DNA of 64,000 nucleotides. Origin: Henckelia pumila (Eukaryota; Streptophyta; Magnoliopsida; Lamiales; Gesneriaceae). Below are positions 44,364-56,297 of this stretch, in pieces (the first letter of the stretch is position 1; every line of letters begins with the position of its first letter). The translations under genes were made by a program, and so were the position numbers. A model generated the notes under the pieces. It was not told where the DNA came from. It did no database searches and saw only the letters and a list, made by a program, of their open reading frames with translations. Location: the NCBI RefSeq assembly GCF_033568475.1, contig NC_133122.1:185027449-185091448 (forward strand), given 5' to 3'.

Positions 44364-46404
44364 TTAGGGATCCCTGACTGCTTCTAGAATTTTTTTCTCT
44401 AAAGTTTCGAAGCAAATCTCCCCCATCATGTGATAAAACGACATGAGATCCGATAGCCGTTCTACCGACATTTTCCCCAACACATTTCGTGCTAATTTCT
44501 CTTTCTCTTCATTCAGTTTCAGTCTCTCCAAGTATGAAGATGCATTCCTCACAGTTGCTCCCATTTGCTTTAATCTAGTCTCTTGCTGCAGACTCAGAGC
44601 TGTGTTGGACTGTAACATTCAAGAAACAATAGCAAGACGAGTTAATATCCCCGACCGGCCAGATATGTACATGTACACACATCCATTACAGACAGAAGAT
44701 AATGCGTGTCTCTCTTTTCGAATTTCAAACAAACATATGATTTTCACTATCGAACTCCAGGACTCCTGCCACCTTATTATAAGATGATTTAGAATCATTG
44801 TTTCATTATAACCGAAGTCTACGTGATGTCAGGGAACTAGGACTAGTTTCATTTCTCTGTTTTCAAACTTAGTTGTTTGACATTACATAGACTAGATTTC
44901 CATCCCTGAAGCTGCTAATGAACATGAAGTAGTATACCATTGTACTAGCACAAAATGATTCAAAATGTGGGATATGTATAAATTATAATTGTAAAAATCA
45001 GATGATGGACTGCCCTACGTTGATACCTCTAAAAACTCAGCACCAGCCTCAAGTTCGGATTCTTTAGATGAACTCGTCTTATGATCACCTTCATATATGT
45101 TTCTCGCAAGAGAAAAACTCCTGACTATAATCTTTCTCCTCTTCTCCATTTCTCCGTCCAGCTTCAGCGACTTTGGCACACTTGTCACGCTATTCAGCTT
45201 TTTCTGATAGGCAACAACTGCCTTGGTGAACTCCTGTAGAATTCCCAATACAGGATTAAGCTTGTCTATTATTTTCCATAATCGTTCGGATCAATATACA
45301 TTAAAAAAATCAACTGATCACCTTATAAGCAGAAGGGCATTCGGGGTAGTCGAACTCATCAGAATCCGGACGTCTCATTCTCTCGGGATGAAACTGAAGT
45401 CCCATTATGAATTTCCCCTCTTCTGGATTATACGCATCCGGATCATAAAATCCTTCAATCAAGCCATCCGGTGCCAATGCCATAGGAACAAATCTTTGAG
45501 CCAATCTCTTGACCCCTTGATGATGATAACTAGTGACCGAAATCTCCATTCTCCCATCTTTGTCCAAAGAATCGCGGAACCACTGTTGCAAAGGCGTGTT
45601 CTCTAAAATCGTAACCGGATGCCGGTGCCCATCATAATCATCATAATCCATATGCACAACTCTCTGCTTTTCAGGAACCTCTTTGGGCAATTCTTTATCA
45701 ATGTCTTGATAAAGAGTACCCCCACAAGCCACATTCAGAACTTGTGAACCTCTGCAAATCCCCAAATAAGGAATGTTCCTTTCGAGGCAAAGTTTTGCAA
45801 GTCTCAATTCGATGGTGTCCTTTTCTTTATCAATGGCAGTGTCACTAACATGTATCCTACGAATTTCTTCCAATTCTTCAGAGGACAAATTCAAGGTTTC
45901 GGCTTCGTAAAGAGATGGATCAATGTCCTCTCCTTCACAGAGGAGGACGCCATGAATCGGCTCGAAGCTTTCGAGCAACATATGCACGCCAGATACTCGT
46001 GGAACGATCACCGGTACGGCCCCATAACTTACTATGAGATCAAGGTGATATTCACCTGCATAATATTGTTGCAAAACAATTCCATTTTCATATTTATCAC
46101 AGGAAAATTTATTGGTATAGTCATGTAAAATATGGGAGTAAATTAAGGTATGCATGCGTTACCTTTTCTTGGGGATTATTTTTTTTTTTTAAAGAACAAA
46201 TCAACAGATGATAAAAAAGAAAAAGAAAGGGATTAAAACGTATAAATTTACAGGAAAAAATAAAAATAAAAACCCATTGATGAGAAAGGAAGGCTGAGAA
46301 ATTAATGGATTCGTACCCACAAAATCCACAAACTTGTTCTTGCGCACGCTTCGTCTGGAGACAATAAGAACACGAGGCAATATTGTTGAGAGATCAGTGG
46401 CCAT
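44364..46404 (-). CDS. GAT1_2.1: Class I glutamine amidotransferase, GAT1_2.1-like, 424 aa
   Basis: Peptidase C26/GATase1-like enzyme that hydrolyses glutamine or gamma-glutamyl compounds. Exons on the minus strand: 46404-46317, 46055-45322, 45233-45027, 44609-44364; all GT-AG, total exactly 425 codons with TAA at 44364-44366. The triad is visible: Cys130 in GICRG, His252 and Glu254 in [17 protein letters not shown] is a family motif. A charged tail of about 150 residues (exons 3-4, EEKEKLARN and similar) follows the domain, as in the Arabidopsis protein, reported as a nitrogen-responsive glutaminase affecting branching. Complete and probably functional. The two short separate frames at 44.4 and 45.1 kb are its last exons, not independent genes. 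Confidence 0.92.
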
Positions 46405-47404
46405 CTTTATTCAAAACTAAAAACAACTCTATATCTATATCAATCAAATCACAAGATCAATAGATGAAATTAAAATCGTGGGTTATTCAAAAAAATTTCC
46501 CTGTATTCTTAAATAATATCGCTATTTTTCTGGGCTTTTGATGAATGTCGAAGCCGATGCGCCGCATAGGAGAATTTATAATCCATGAGAATTTGTACAC
46601 GTGGCAGCAGATACGCCTAAGACGGGTCAAACCTGGGGAAGTAATCTACCTGGCTAGGTTAATTCTATCCGAAAACTCATCACTTCGCGCTTCTACTAAT
46701 TATATGGCCAACCCATGCTATAAAAAAAATTTAGTATTTTATTCCGACGATGCGGGAAATGTTCTTTTTATTAATAATGAAGAATTAGTAATTATAAATT
46801 TTAGAATAATTAAACTTATTAATAATGAATATATTTATATAAAAACGACCACACTTTTCACTAAAACGTTGGAAAACGTCATATATTATATAGATATATA
46901 ACAAAATTTATATTCGATCGATCTGTTTAATATTTTAGATAGTAGTGAAAACTAAATATATAAGAGTAATATAAAATTCAAAACAATTATCAAAATTAAA
47001 TGAAATGATACATTTATTTTTTTCCTCGGGAAAAATTTAGTAGTGAGAACTAAATAATAATTTAAATAAAATTTATATTTTATTAAAAAATAATTTTCGT
47101 AAGAGAAATAAGTCATCTACAAAATACACTGATTTTGTGTTGGAAGTTGGAACTCACGAAAAAATGCAAATCAACGATGAATATCAACTTTTCTTTACTA
47201 GATCAATGCAAATAAACTATATAACATGTTCATCACATCCGGGAAAAACAGCCCAAAAAGCCAAAAAAAATACAAATCTTTAAGAAAAAAAAAATACATC
47301 GATGGATAAATTGATATAGAATTTTGTAAATAAAAAAAATGCATTTAAAAATTAACATTGATTATCAACTTTTTAGATCTGAGAAATAAAACATATAGAC
47401 GTAT
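46405..47404. other. Upstream region of GAT1_2.1
   Basis: The first 300 bases are of mixed composition and probably promoter; the rest is AT-rich. No further gene. Confidence 0.5.
46597..46605. promoter_or_regulatory. G-box/ABRE-like element upstream of GAT1_2.1
   Basis: ACACGTGGC about 195 bases upstream of the ATG. The ACGTGGC core is the ABA-response and bZIP site type. Single copy, so only suggestive. Confidence 0.35.
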
Positions 47405-47640
47405 GTATGTAAACGAACCGAACTGTTCGCGAGCTATTCGAAGCGTGACTCAGTAAAAAGCTCATTTATTAAGCTTATCGAGCTGAGCCCTAGCTAGATT
47501 TTGAGCTCGATAATTTTAACGATCCGAACTTGAGTTTAAGGATATTCGGCTCATGAGCTTGCGAACATGTTCGTTAATAGCTAGGCTCGAGAACTTGAGC
47601 TTGGCTCGTTAAGGTGGCTTGCACACTCAAGGTCGGAGCG
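47405..47640. repeat. GAGCTCG/GGCTCG-rich MITE-like sequence
   Basis: Many short GAGCT, GCTCGA and CGAACTTGAG motifs in both orientations, starting AAACGAACCGAACTG. Similar sequence follows the foldback MITE (about 47960-48000, CAAGCTCGGCTCATATATTG), so the (AT)n-foldback block may lie within this older element. Termini not resolved. Confidence 0.4.
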
Positions 47641-47720
47641 TTTAGGTGGCTCAAGAATATATTCATTTAAATCATATGACTGCAAGCCCGAGTTCGATTC
47701 GTTTATCTAGTTTGAGTTTG

Positions 47721-47721
<1 letters not shown>

Positions 47722-47774
<53 letters not shown>
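47722..47774. repeat. (AT)n tract
   Basis: About 52 bases of pure AT next to the foldback element. Confidence 0.85.
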
Positions 47775-47778
<4 letters not shown>

Positions 47779-47931
47779 TTCTTTTATGGTGCCCAACTCT
47801 ATATGCCCAACTCCATGCCCACCATGTACAATATGTGATAAGTCAACTCATCAATTGTGTTGGTCAACTCACATATTGTACATGGTGGGCATGGAGTTGG
47901 GCATATGAGTTGGGCACCATAAAAGAACTCT
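47775..47931. mobile_element. 157-bp foldback MITE, near-perfect hairpin
   Basis: Arms of about 64 bases (AGAGTTCTTTTATGGTGCCC ... CAATATGTGA) differ by one base or gap (CTCTATATGCCC against CTCATATGCCC). The loop is about 30 bases and itself contains GTCAACTCA in both arms' edges. Flanked by AT repeats on both sides. Confidence 0.88.
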
Positions 47932-49179
47932 ATATATATATTTGTATATATGTTATATGACTTGTAGGCATACTCAAGCTCGGCTCATATATTGAGTTGA
48001 CAAATAAAAATATTAATACTAATGCAAATATCATTATTGGAACACAATACTTTGTTGAAAGAAATATTAATTTACAACACATGGGACATAGCCACAAATT
48101 GTATTTTTTTTATTTTAACTTGAGGATCATATTGCATTTTTTTTTTGAGTCAATTGAAGATCATTGCATTAAAATTCTCTTAAAACATTATAAATAAAAT
48201 ATTTCTCTGTGCAATATTACTAATGAATGACAATCAATCAAAATTTCTAACGAACTGAAATAACAATTTTATTTAAAATATCTTACAAGAATTAGAACTA
48301 TACATAATAGATGAATGATATTTTAAAATTTTAGTTAAAATAATTAATAAAACTTAACTACTAGGATCATACTGTTGATATCGAAGATGTGTGTCACTTT
48401 TAAAAAAATTTCTTTAAAATGCTTTAACCGGTCGAGTCGATGTTAAACAACAAGACCAAAGTTCTTAACTTTTGAAGGCACTTAAACAACTTAAAAGTGC
48501 AGAACTTGTTGTGGTATAATAATTGTTTATTTTGGGTGGAAACGATCAAACCATAGTGCTTGGGCTACTATGCGGTTTAAAAGATTTGAGTTACACGATT
48601 ATCGCCAACTATAGCTTTTTATAAAGTAACAAACACTCGGTCCTACGATTGATATCAAAAAAATAAAATAAAAGAATAAAAAAACATATCTTAAAAATCA
48701 TTTATTATTTTATCTATCAAATTTTGAAAAAAAAATGAATAAATATTTTTCAAAAATTCAAAATATTGCTGTCATTAATTAGATGAATATATTTTGATAA
48801 AAAATTTATAGATGAATAAATTTTGATTAAAAATTTAAAATAGTTTGAGAGTATATTAAAAATATATTATATTAAATTTTCGATTAAGATACATAATAAT
48901 ATTATAAATTTACAAACAACCAGTATATCAAAAATTCTTGACGATAGTCTTCAACAAAAATTTTGAAAATGTAATATCAAATAAAAATTTTACTTTATTC
49001 AATATAATATTTTAGAAAATAATGAGAACTAAATATATAAAACTTACGTATAACTAAAATATAACCAAAATTAAAATGTTATAATCGATGCAAACAATTA
49101 TGTAGCTTATATTTTAAAGGGACTCCAAATTCCATTTTGAATTTTTTTAAAAAAAAAATAGTAAAAACTTCACATTTAG
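47932..49179. other. AT-rich intergenic stretch
   Basis: No gene or RNA supported. Confidence 0.55.
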
Positions 49180-49289
49180 AGGGTGTTTGGGACTTGGGAG
49201 AGCTTATAAACTCTTGAAAACGACTTATAAGCTGTTACAGAGCTTATAACCTTTGTTTGGAAAAAGTGTTTTTTTCAAATAACTTATAA
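49180..49289. other. MITE-like fragment at the gypsy breakpoint
   Basis: AGAGGGTGTTTGGGACTTGG with repeated CTTATAA motifs resembles one end of a common plant MITE; it ends where gypsy RT sequence begins. Confidence 0.35.
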
Positions 49290-51935
49290 GATGGTTCCAT
49301 GAGTCTTTGTATTGATTACAGACAGTTGAACCAAGCGATAGTTAAGAACAAGTATCCTTTGTCGCGGATTGATGATTTGTTCGACCAACTTCAGGGTACC
49401 TCCGTGTATTCTAAGATTGATATGAGGTCAGGGTATCATCAATTGCGTGTTCGAGAAGTGGATGTTTCGAAGACAGCGTTTCATACCAGATATGGTCATT
49501 ACGAGTTTTTAGTGATGCCTTTTGAATTGACAAATGCACCTGCAGTGTTCATGGACTTGATGAACAGAGTCTTCCGCAATTACCTGGACAAGTTTGTCGT
49601 AGCTTGTATTGACGATATTTTGATCTACTCTCATAAAATTGACGAGCATGCGTAACACCTGAGACTTGTACTACATATTCTCTGTGAGAAGCAGTTATAT
49701 GTCAAGTTCAGTAAGTGCGAGTTCTGTATAGACTGAGTGGTATTCTTTGGTCATGTCATTTCTCGGGAGGGCGTATCAGTGGACCTAAGTAAGTCTGAAG
49801 GTATATTGAATTGGTCCCATCCTACAACAGCTTCAAAGATTCGTAGTTTTTTTGGGTTTAGCAGGCTATTACCGAAGATTCATTGAGAATTTCTCACAAA
49901 TTTTTAGACCACTGATGCAGTTGAAGAGGAAGGATGTTCTTTTTTTCTGGCAGAGTGAGTGTCAGCAGAGCTTCGACGGGTTGAGGAGTCGACTGACTAC
50001 CGTGCCTATTCTTGCGTTAACATCTGGACCCGAAGGCTATTTGGTTTACACCGATATATCTCTTCAAGGAGTGAGCTGTGTGTTGACACAGACTGGACAT
50101 GTGATTGTCTATGCTTCTATACAGTTGAAAACCCACGAAGAGAACTACCCAGTGCACGATCTAGAGCTTGCAGTAATCATGTTTTCACTGAAGATTTGGC
50201 GCAATTATCTGTCTGGCAAGAGGTTTGAGATATTTTCGAACCACAAGAGTTTGAAGTATTTGTTCACTCAGGCAGAGTTGAACATGCGACAACGTCATTG
50301 GATGGATCTTCTTAAGGATTATGATAGTGAGATTAAGTATCATCCGGGTACTACGAATCTAGTAGCAGATGCACTTAGCCATAAGGTGAGTGTTAGTTCT
50401 CTCTGCACTAGTGCAGTGGCTAGTACAGTTTAGGAGTGTTGTTTTTTGAACTTCATGTTTCGGCACAAGAAAGGAAAGTAGGGGATCCCAGTATTTTCAA
50501 TACTAGCTGAGTCATCATTGTTTGTCTGCATCCGACAAGTGCAAGTTTATGATCTAAAGACACAAAAGTTAGCGAGACTTTCTCAAGGAGACAACACATC
50601 CGGTTTTCATTTTCAGACAAATGGATTGTTGTGTTTGTCTGGTAGAGTGGTGGTACTCGACGATTTGACATTTGAAACGAGATTTTGTCTCAGTCTCATC
50701 GTAGTAGATTCGTCATGCACCTAGGAAGTGCCAAGATGTATAAGGATCTATGTACAAGATTCTTGTGGAAAGGTATGAAGCATAGCGTTTACCAGTTTGT
50801 TTCTCGATGTATTTTTTGTCAGCAGGTCAAGGCTGAGAATCGACGACCGAATGGTCTGATGCAGAGCTTAGATATTTCGGAATGGAATTGGGAGCATGTG
50901 ACGATGGATTTTGTCACCAACTTGCCAATATCCAGGCAGTTTGATGCCATTTGAATTTTTGTGGACAAGTTGTCCAAATCTGCCCATTTTATTCCTTATA
51001 ACCGCGAGTTAAATTTTGATCGCATGATGAGGTTATACATTCAGGAGATTGTGCGATTGCATGGAGTTCCTTTGAACATAGTCAGCGATAGAGATCCGAG
51101 GTTCGCGTCATGATTTTGGGGTAGCTTTCAATGAGCTTTGGGTACTACATTGAGTTTGAGTGCTGCATATCACCTAGAGACCGACGGTTAGTCAGAGGGG
51201 ACAATTAGGACATTAGAGGATATGCTGAGGACTTTAGTGATGGATTTTGGGTTATCCTGACAGGATCATTTGCCGATGATAGATTTTTCTTACAACAGTA
51301 GCTATAATCGTAATATTGACATGACACCATTCAAAGCTCTTTATGGTCGCCGTTGTTGGACACCCTTATTTTGGGACGAATTAGAGGAACGATAGGTTTA
51401 AGGACCGGAATTTATCCAGCAGATCGTAGACAAGGTTTAGTTGATCAAGAAAAGGATAAAGACTACACAACGCAGACTTTCCAATTATGCCAACACCAAG
51501 CACAGACCATTGCATTTTGAGGCGGGAGAACATGTTTTCCTACGAGTATCGCCTTTTCGAAAGGTGATGAGATTCGGTCTGAACGACAAGTTAGCGCCTA
51601 GATTTATTTGTTCGTTCGAGATACTAGAGAAGGTTGGAGATGTGGCTTACCGTTTGGCATTACCATCGTATCTCTTCAGCATTCATAATGTGTTCCATGT
51701 ATCGTTACTCCGTCAGTATATTGCATATGAGTCGCACATTCTGCAGCCGACAGAGGTCCAGCTTGAGAACGACTTGTCGTACGTGGAGAGACCACTCAGG
51801 ATTCTCAACAGGAAAGACAAGGTACTTTGGAATAAACACATTCCTCTAGTTATGGTTCAATGGAAGCGCTGAGGCACCGAGGAAGCGACTTGGGAGTTAG
51901 AAAGTTGTATGCGTTCCGAGCATCCAGAGTTGTTT
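49290..51935 (+). pseudogene. Ty3/gypsy chromovirus pol remnant (RT to chromodomain)
   Basis: Starts inside reverse transcriptase ([18 protein letters not shown]), with the active-site region CIDDILIYS (one residue off the usual YIDDILVYS). RNase H has LVYTD, YPVHDLELA and YHPGTTNLVADALS. Integrase has an HCC-type part (CIFCQQVKAENRRP), WEHVTMDFVTNLP and SDRDPRF. The tail has GPFRILEKVGDVAYRL-like and ATWELE motifs typical of the chromodomain end of Tekay/Del elements. Numerous stops (for example 49653, 49734, 50952, 51112) and frame changes; gag, protease and the start of RT are missing. Inactive. Confidence 0.88.
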
Positions 51936-52069
51936 TGATTGTATTTTGTTTTTTTAGCAGTAGTTTTATTTGAAACTGCGGTATTTTAATAAGATTGTTC
52001 TGGTGATGTTTTGTTCTGATTATCCTAGCATTAGATTTTGAGGACGAAATCTTTTAAGTTGGGGAGAAT
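51936..52069 (+). other. 3' UTR and polypurine region of the chromovirus
   Basis: GAGGACGAAATCTTTTAAGT then TTGGGGAGAAT (52059-52069) is the usual chromovirus arrangement before the 3' LTR. Confidence 0.65.
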
Positions 52070-52362
52070 TTAGTAGCTCGACTCTTAATTAAGTTAATCT
52101 ACTCCCTAAACATGATTAAGAAGTTAGAAATCGGATTTAGAATGATCAATAATGGTTCTGAGGGTTTCAAGTGTTGGGACAGTTCGGAAGCTCCGAAGAG
52201 TAGTTCGGAAGCACCGAACAGGTTCTGAAGATAGAGTTGGTGATCGGAAGTATCGAGCAGTTCTGAAGCTCCGATCTTGGGTCAGTATTTGATTTTGTTA
52301 TTTAAGTTTTAATTGCATGATTAATATTTGGTTACTTAGTTATTCCGGGATGAGTCACTACA
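52070..52362 (+). repeat. Chromovirus LTR shared by two element ends
   Basis: Begins after the polypurine tract (first bases degraded, AGTAGCTCG) and ends GAGTCACTACA before a primer-binding site. It contains repeated TTCGGAAG-TCCGA motifs. It therefore acts as 3' LTR for the pol remnant to its left and as 5' LTR for the gag to its right. Confidence 0.65.
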
Positions 52363-52366
52363 TTTA

Positions 52367-52378
52367 TGGTATCAGAGC
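52367..52378 (+). other. Primer-binding site, initiator tRNA-Met
   Basis: TGGTATCAGAGC after the LTR end, followed by gag sequence. Confidence 0.75.
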
Positions 52379-52546
52379 ATGCAATATGATTCTTTGGGAC
52401 ATAGTTTTTGAATTATTTGGTTATCCTGTAGAGTGACGATTGGGACATTAGATGTGGGATGACGAGACACCTAGGTTTTCTCAAGGTTGTTGTCATCAAG
52501 ATGATCGTCAGAGACTCGATTTATGTAGGTTCCAGCAGGATGGGAC

Positions 52547-54409
52547 TGTAAGAGTGGGTGCCCACTGAGCCAACTGTGTGGCTATGGGCTTTGATGACTC
52601 TTTGTATAAACAATCTTTTGTTTAATATTATTTACACTTTTATGGCAATGATTTTATATTACTTCATATTGTTATATTGTGATATACTATTGTTGTTTTG
52701 ATAAAGACCTTGAATATACTATAGTGTATGTAAGATGTGGTAGAACATGGAGATGTCTATCATGAAATACATCTTATAGTCACTGTATATTCTAAAAACC
52801 GTTCCTAGTCGATTGAGCCGTCCGATAATAAGGATAAGGATCGCTCGAGTTTGAGACTAGCATTTGCGATGCGGAGTACCACGTTTCATTGGTAGGGAAC
52901 ATGGAGATGTTCGAAGCATGCAAATGGATATTCATAGGATGAATAATCGGACTACCCTATCCGGACTTTCCAAGTGGTTATCACTTATCGAGTGGATAAA
53001 GTCCGCGGTTTTGGTTGTACACCATTAGTCCTTACGACTTGAAACATCATGGAGACTCTATATGCTAGTGCTGTGCTTTGACTCGTTTACCGACTCTATG
53101 GGGGTCATCAGGTGTCGAGATTGGGTACAGTTACGACACATATAGGAGTCAATGCATTGTTGTCAAGGATTCACCACATACTTGCGAGTGTGGATATCCT
53201 ATGCGATCTGAGGAGATATTAGTGTGACAAATCTCTGGCCAGAGTACTTGATGTGATTTAAGAAATGGTTTCTTAGTAGCACATGCGATGTCACTAATTT
53301 GATCTTCAAGATGCATTGCATAGTTATCGAATCTTGAGCGACTCTCGATATACCAATGGTTGTTGATTCGATCGGGATATTTGGATGAAGGGACCGTACT
53401 GTACGCTAACCAAAATCTACTGGTTCTTGTAGGCACTATCAGTGATACCTAGGGAATCATGGGGCGATGTTGCTAGGCGCTTTACCATGATTCGTTGGGC
53501 AAGTCGGAAAGTGTTGTTCCGAGTCACAAGGAGTTGTGAGCCCACGGCTAGCTGTATCCCTGAACCATTGAGGGTCACACAGTGTAATGGAGTTTTAATC
53601 CCCGTTGAGATAGTTAAATTTAAAGAGTTAAATTTAATGAACAAAGAAGTTGGACTTCTTAAATAAGAGTAAGGGAGTAGGATTTCCTAAAATGACATAG
53701 GGATGGACATTTTTGGAAACCACTGAATTCGGATTCAGGAAAATTTATTTTGACTTTAAAATGTGCAGAAATGGTTTCTGTGCACATTGGTGAAATTGGT
53801 TCATCAATCGGAGTCACGATGAATTTTATATTAATTTCTGAACGTGCGGGCTTTGCTAGTCGGGCCCTAACTTATGATTAATGGGCCCTAAGGTGTTAGT
53901 GGCCTGCATTATAAATAAGTTATTGCAGTACAGAAATTAGACATAACAGGTCATTATTTTGAGAGCAAAAATTTCGAACCCTAGCCCCTCTCTCATAAAG
54001 TTTCGGCCGAACACTCCCACTCTGTCAGAGAAAATTTCGGTCTGTGATTTTGAATCGCAGTCAGGAATAACGAATCAGATTCGTTTAATCTCTTCGCAGA
54101 AAACTTCTGATAGATTTTCTAGTGCAATCTATCAGAGGGATTTAAACCCCATTCGTGGACCTGATTGAAGGAGTTCATCAGTTCCTGGGAGATACAAGAA
54201 GCGCAGAGAAATCTGTGTGGTGTCCATTAATCTCGCTTCGAGATTGAAGGTAAAATTTAATTAATTGTTATTTGAATTTTACACACACAATAATTTAATC
54301 GTTGAATGGTTGATACCCACACCATGGAATTGTTCCATGATAAAATTTTTAAACTTCCGCTGCACCGGGTATCAATCGTGATTGATCTGACCGCCAGTTT
54401 TTTCCAACA
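52547..54409 (+). repeat. 5' LTR of copia element 2, 1863 bp
   Basis: TGTAAGAG...CCAACA. TATA box at 53910-53917; splice-donor-like AAG|GTAAAA at 54247-54253. Confidence 0.96.
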
Positions 54410-54410
54410 G

Positions 54411-54423
54411 TGGTATCAGAGCC
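54411..54423 (+). other. Primer-binding site, initiator tRNA-Met
   Basis: TGGTATCAGAGCC, one base after the LTR. Confidence 0.93.
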
Positions 54424-54522
54424 AGGTTGCTCAGATCAAACGATTGAATTAATCAATTGTACAAAATTTTTGAGTCTCGGTTTTTGAAACAAAATAAATA
54501 TTTTTAAATAAATTTTTTTTTT

Positions 54523-54776
54523 TCGGGGCAAAACCCGGGCAGCGATTGGATCGCTGCCCGGAGGGGGCGGCGATGGTCGCTGCCCCCGGGGGAGGCGCAC
54601 GGCGCCGCCCAAAGGGGGCGCACGGCGCCGCCCAGGGCAGCGCTCGGCGCCGCCCAGGGGCGGCGCTCGGCGCCGCCAGGGCAGCAATTGTTGCTGCCCT
54701 AAGGGGGCAGCCGAGCTGCCCCCGGCCCGCGCCCCGGGTGCGGGCCGGCCCGGGAGTGTCCCGGGCGGCCCGCGGG
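54523..54776 (+). repeat. GC-rich hairpin array, element 2
   Basis: Shorter version of the block at 748-1111. First and last hairpins are retained (CCGGGCAGCGAT...ATCGCTGCCCGG, and CCCGGGAGTGTCCCGGG) while middle units are fewer, as if lost or gained by recombination. Confidence 0.9.
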
Positions 54777-56297
54777 AAAAATTAAATTTTTATTTAAAAT
54801 TAATTTTAATGTGATAAAATTTTATTTTTGGTCCGGTCAAAAATTGTTTTTGATTGTTTCACGAGATTTCGGATCGAATTGTTCGAGTCCGTAAATTTTA
54901 AAATTGATTTTTTGGATAAATTTGAATTTTTGGAAAATTTTAATGTTTTATCCTTAAATTGAATTTTGAAATCAATTATTTTGGTACAATTGATGATAAG
55001 ATATGATCTTATGATATATTGAGTAAAATATGATTTTATTTGTAAAATTGGATTTTATAGATAAAATATGATTTTATTTGATATAGAGATAAAATATGAT
55101 TTTATATGTGAAATGAGATTTTATATATAAAATATGATTTTATCTTGTTTAAATTTGAATTGCCACTGCATGTTATCCAATAAATTAATTTTGAATTAAA
55201 TGTTATTGGATAAGGATGATCGATTGCCATGACCAATTTTGTAGGTGTATGTTAGGAATTTACATTTTGTTTTTATTGTTGTTGGTTTTATTAATGGGCC
55301 TGGTTTATGGCCCGATATGAATGTCATATGTAATAAAATTGGGCTTGGTTTATAGCCCGTTCCCACCCCTAAAAATGTATCCCCTACTTGTCATTGTTAT
55401 TTATTGTAAATGCATTAGATTTAGTGGGAGATCAAGATTTGAAGATGGTGGGCCCAGCAGACAATAAAGACTGAAGAAATGTAAATTGGAAGCACATGTA
55501 ATAGGATTGCATTGCATACTGCATATTACCTAGGATTGGACTAAGACCCGTGATTGGCAACCACGGGTCAATTAGAAATGGAATCGATCATCCTATATAA
55601 TATTTGATATTATGATTGTATGCATGTTTAGACATAAATTGCGTGAATCCGGCAAGCATGCAATAAAATGAATATGATGAGACAAATATTTTTATAATTA
55701 AAAATCCCTCATTTTAAATATGATTTAAAATTTATATCAAGATAAATAAAGGAAATTTAAATTTGTTTAAATGTTCCCACCTTCCATCAACGGTCAATGT
55801 ATGTGATGCTACCCGCGGATACGGTCCGGCTCATATTATTGGGGGGGCCCGTCCGTCGGAAAGCTGTACATTGGATCGACAAATGTTGTAAGTTGGGTGG
55901 AACTCCCATGGGATCGGCTCATATTATTGGGGGATCCACATGACGACCGTCCATCACAACTTAATATTGATGGGTCATCTTGACATGTCACTTTAAACGG
56001 CGTCATATTATTGGGCCCTTATTGGACATGAGGTAAACACATGGGGGTTGCTTTGGAAGCAATTGGGCTCTACCTTTTGAGAATTATGGTTGGCTGATAT
56101 TATTCGGGACCATAAGTTTGTCAATTGGACTCCATGTTCTCACTAAGGAAAAAGTTTCCCGTTTTCACTAGAGGGTGGTGAAATCGTTAAAATAGTGGGA
56201 GTGAGATTCATAAAATTAAATTCGCCTATTTTATGTCTTAGTAAATTGTTAAACAATCATTGATATATGTCTGTTTTTCTTTTCAGTATTTCATACA

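Larger units (their letters stand above)
54250..56286 (+). other. Putative leader intron of copia element 2
   Basis: Same donor and acceptor (TTTTCAG|T, 56286) as in element 1; again no ATG between the predicted transcript start and the donor, and gag ATG 11 bases after the acceptor. Confidence 0.45.

Noticed and set aside
44364..45248. Two small separate genes (84 and 77 codons) on the minus strand
   Set aside because: Splice sites and phase show they are exons 3 and 4 of the glutamine amidotransferase gene.
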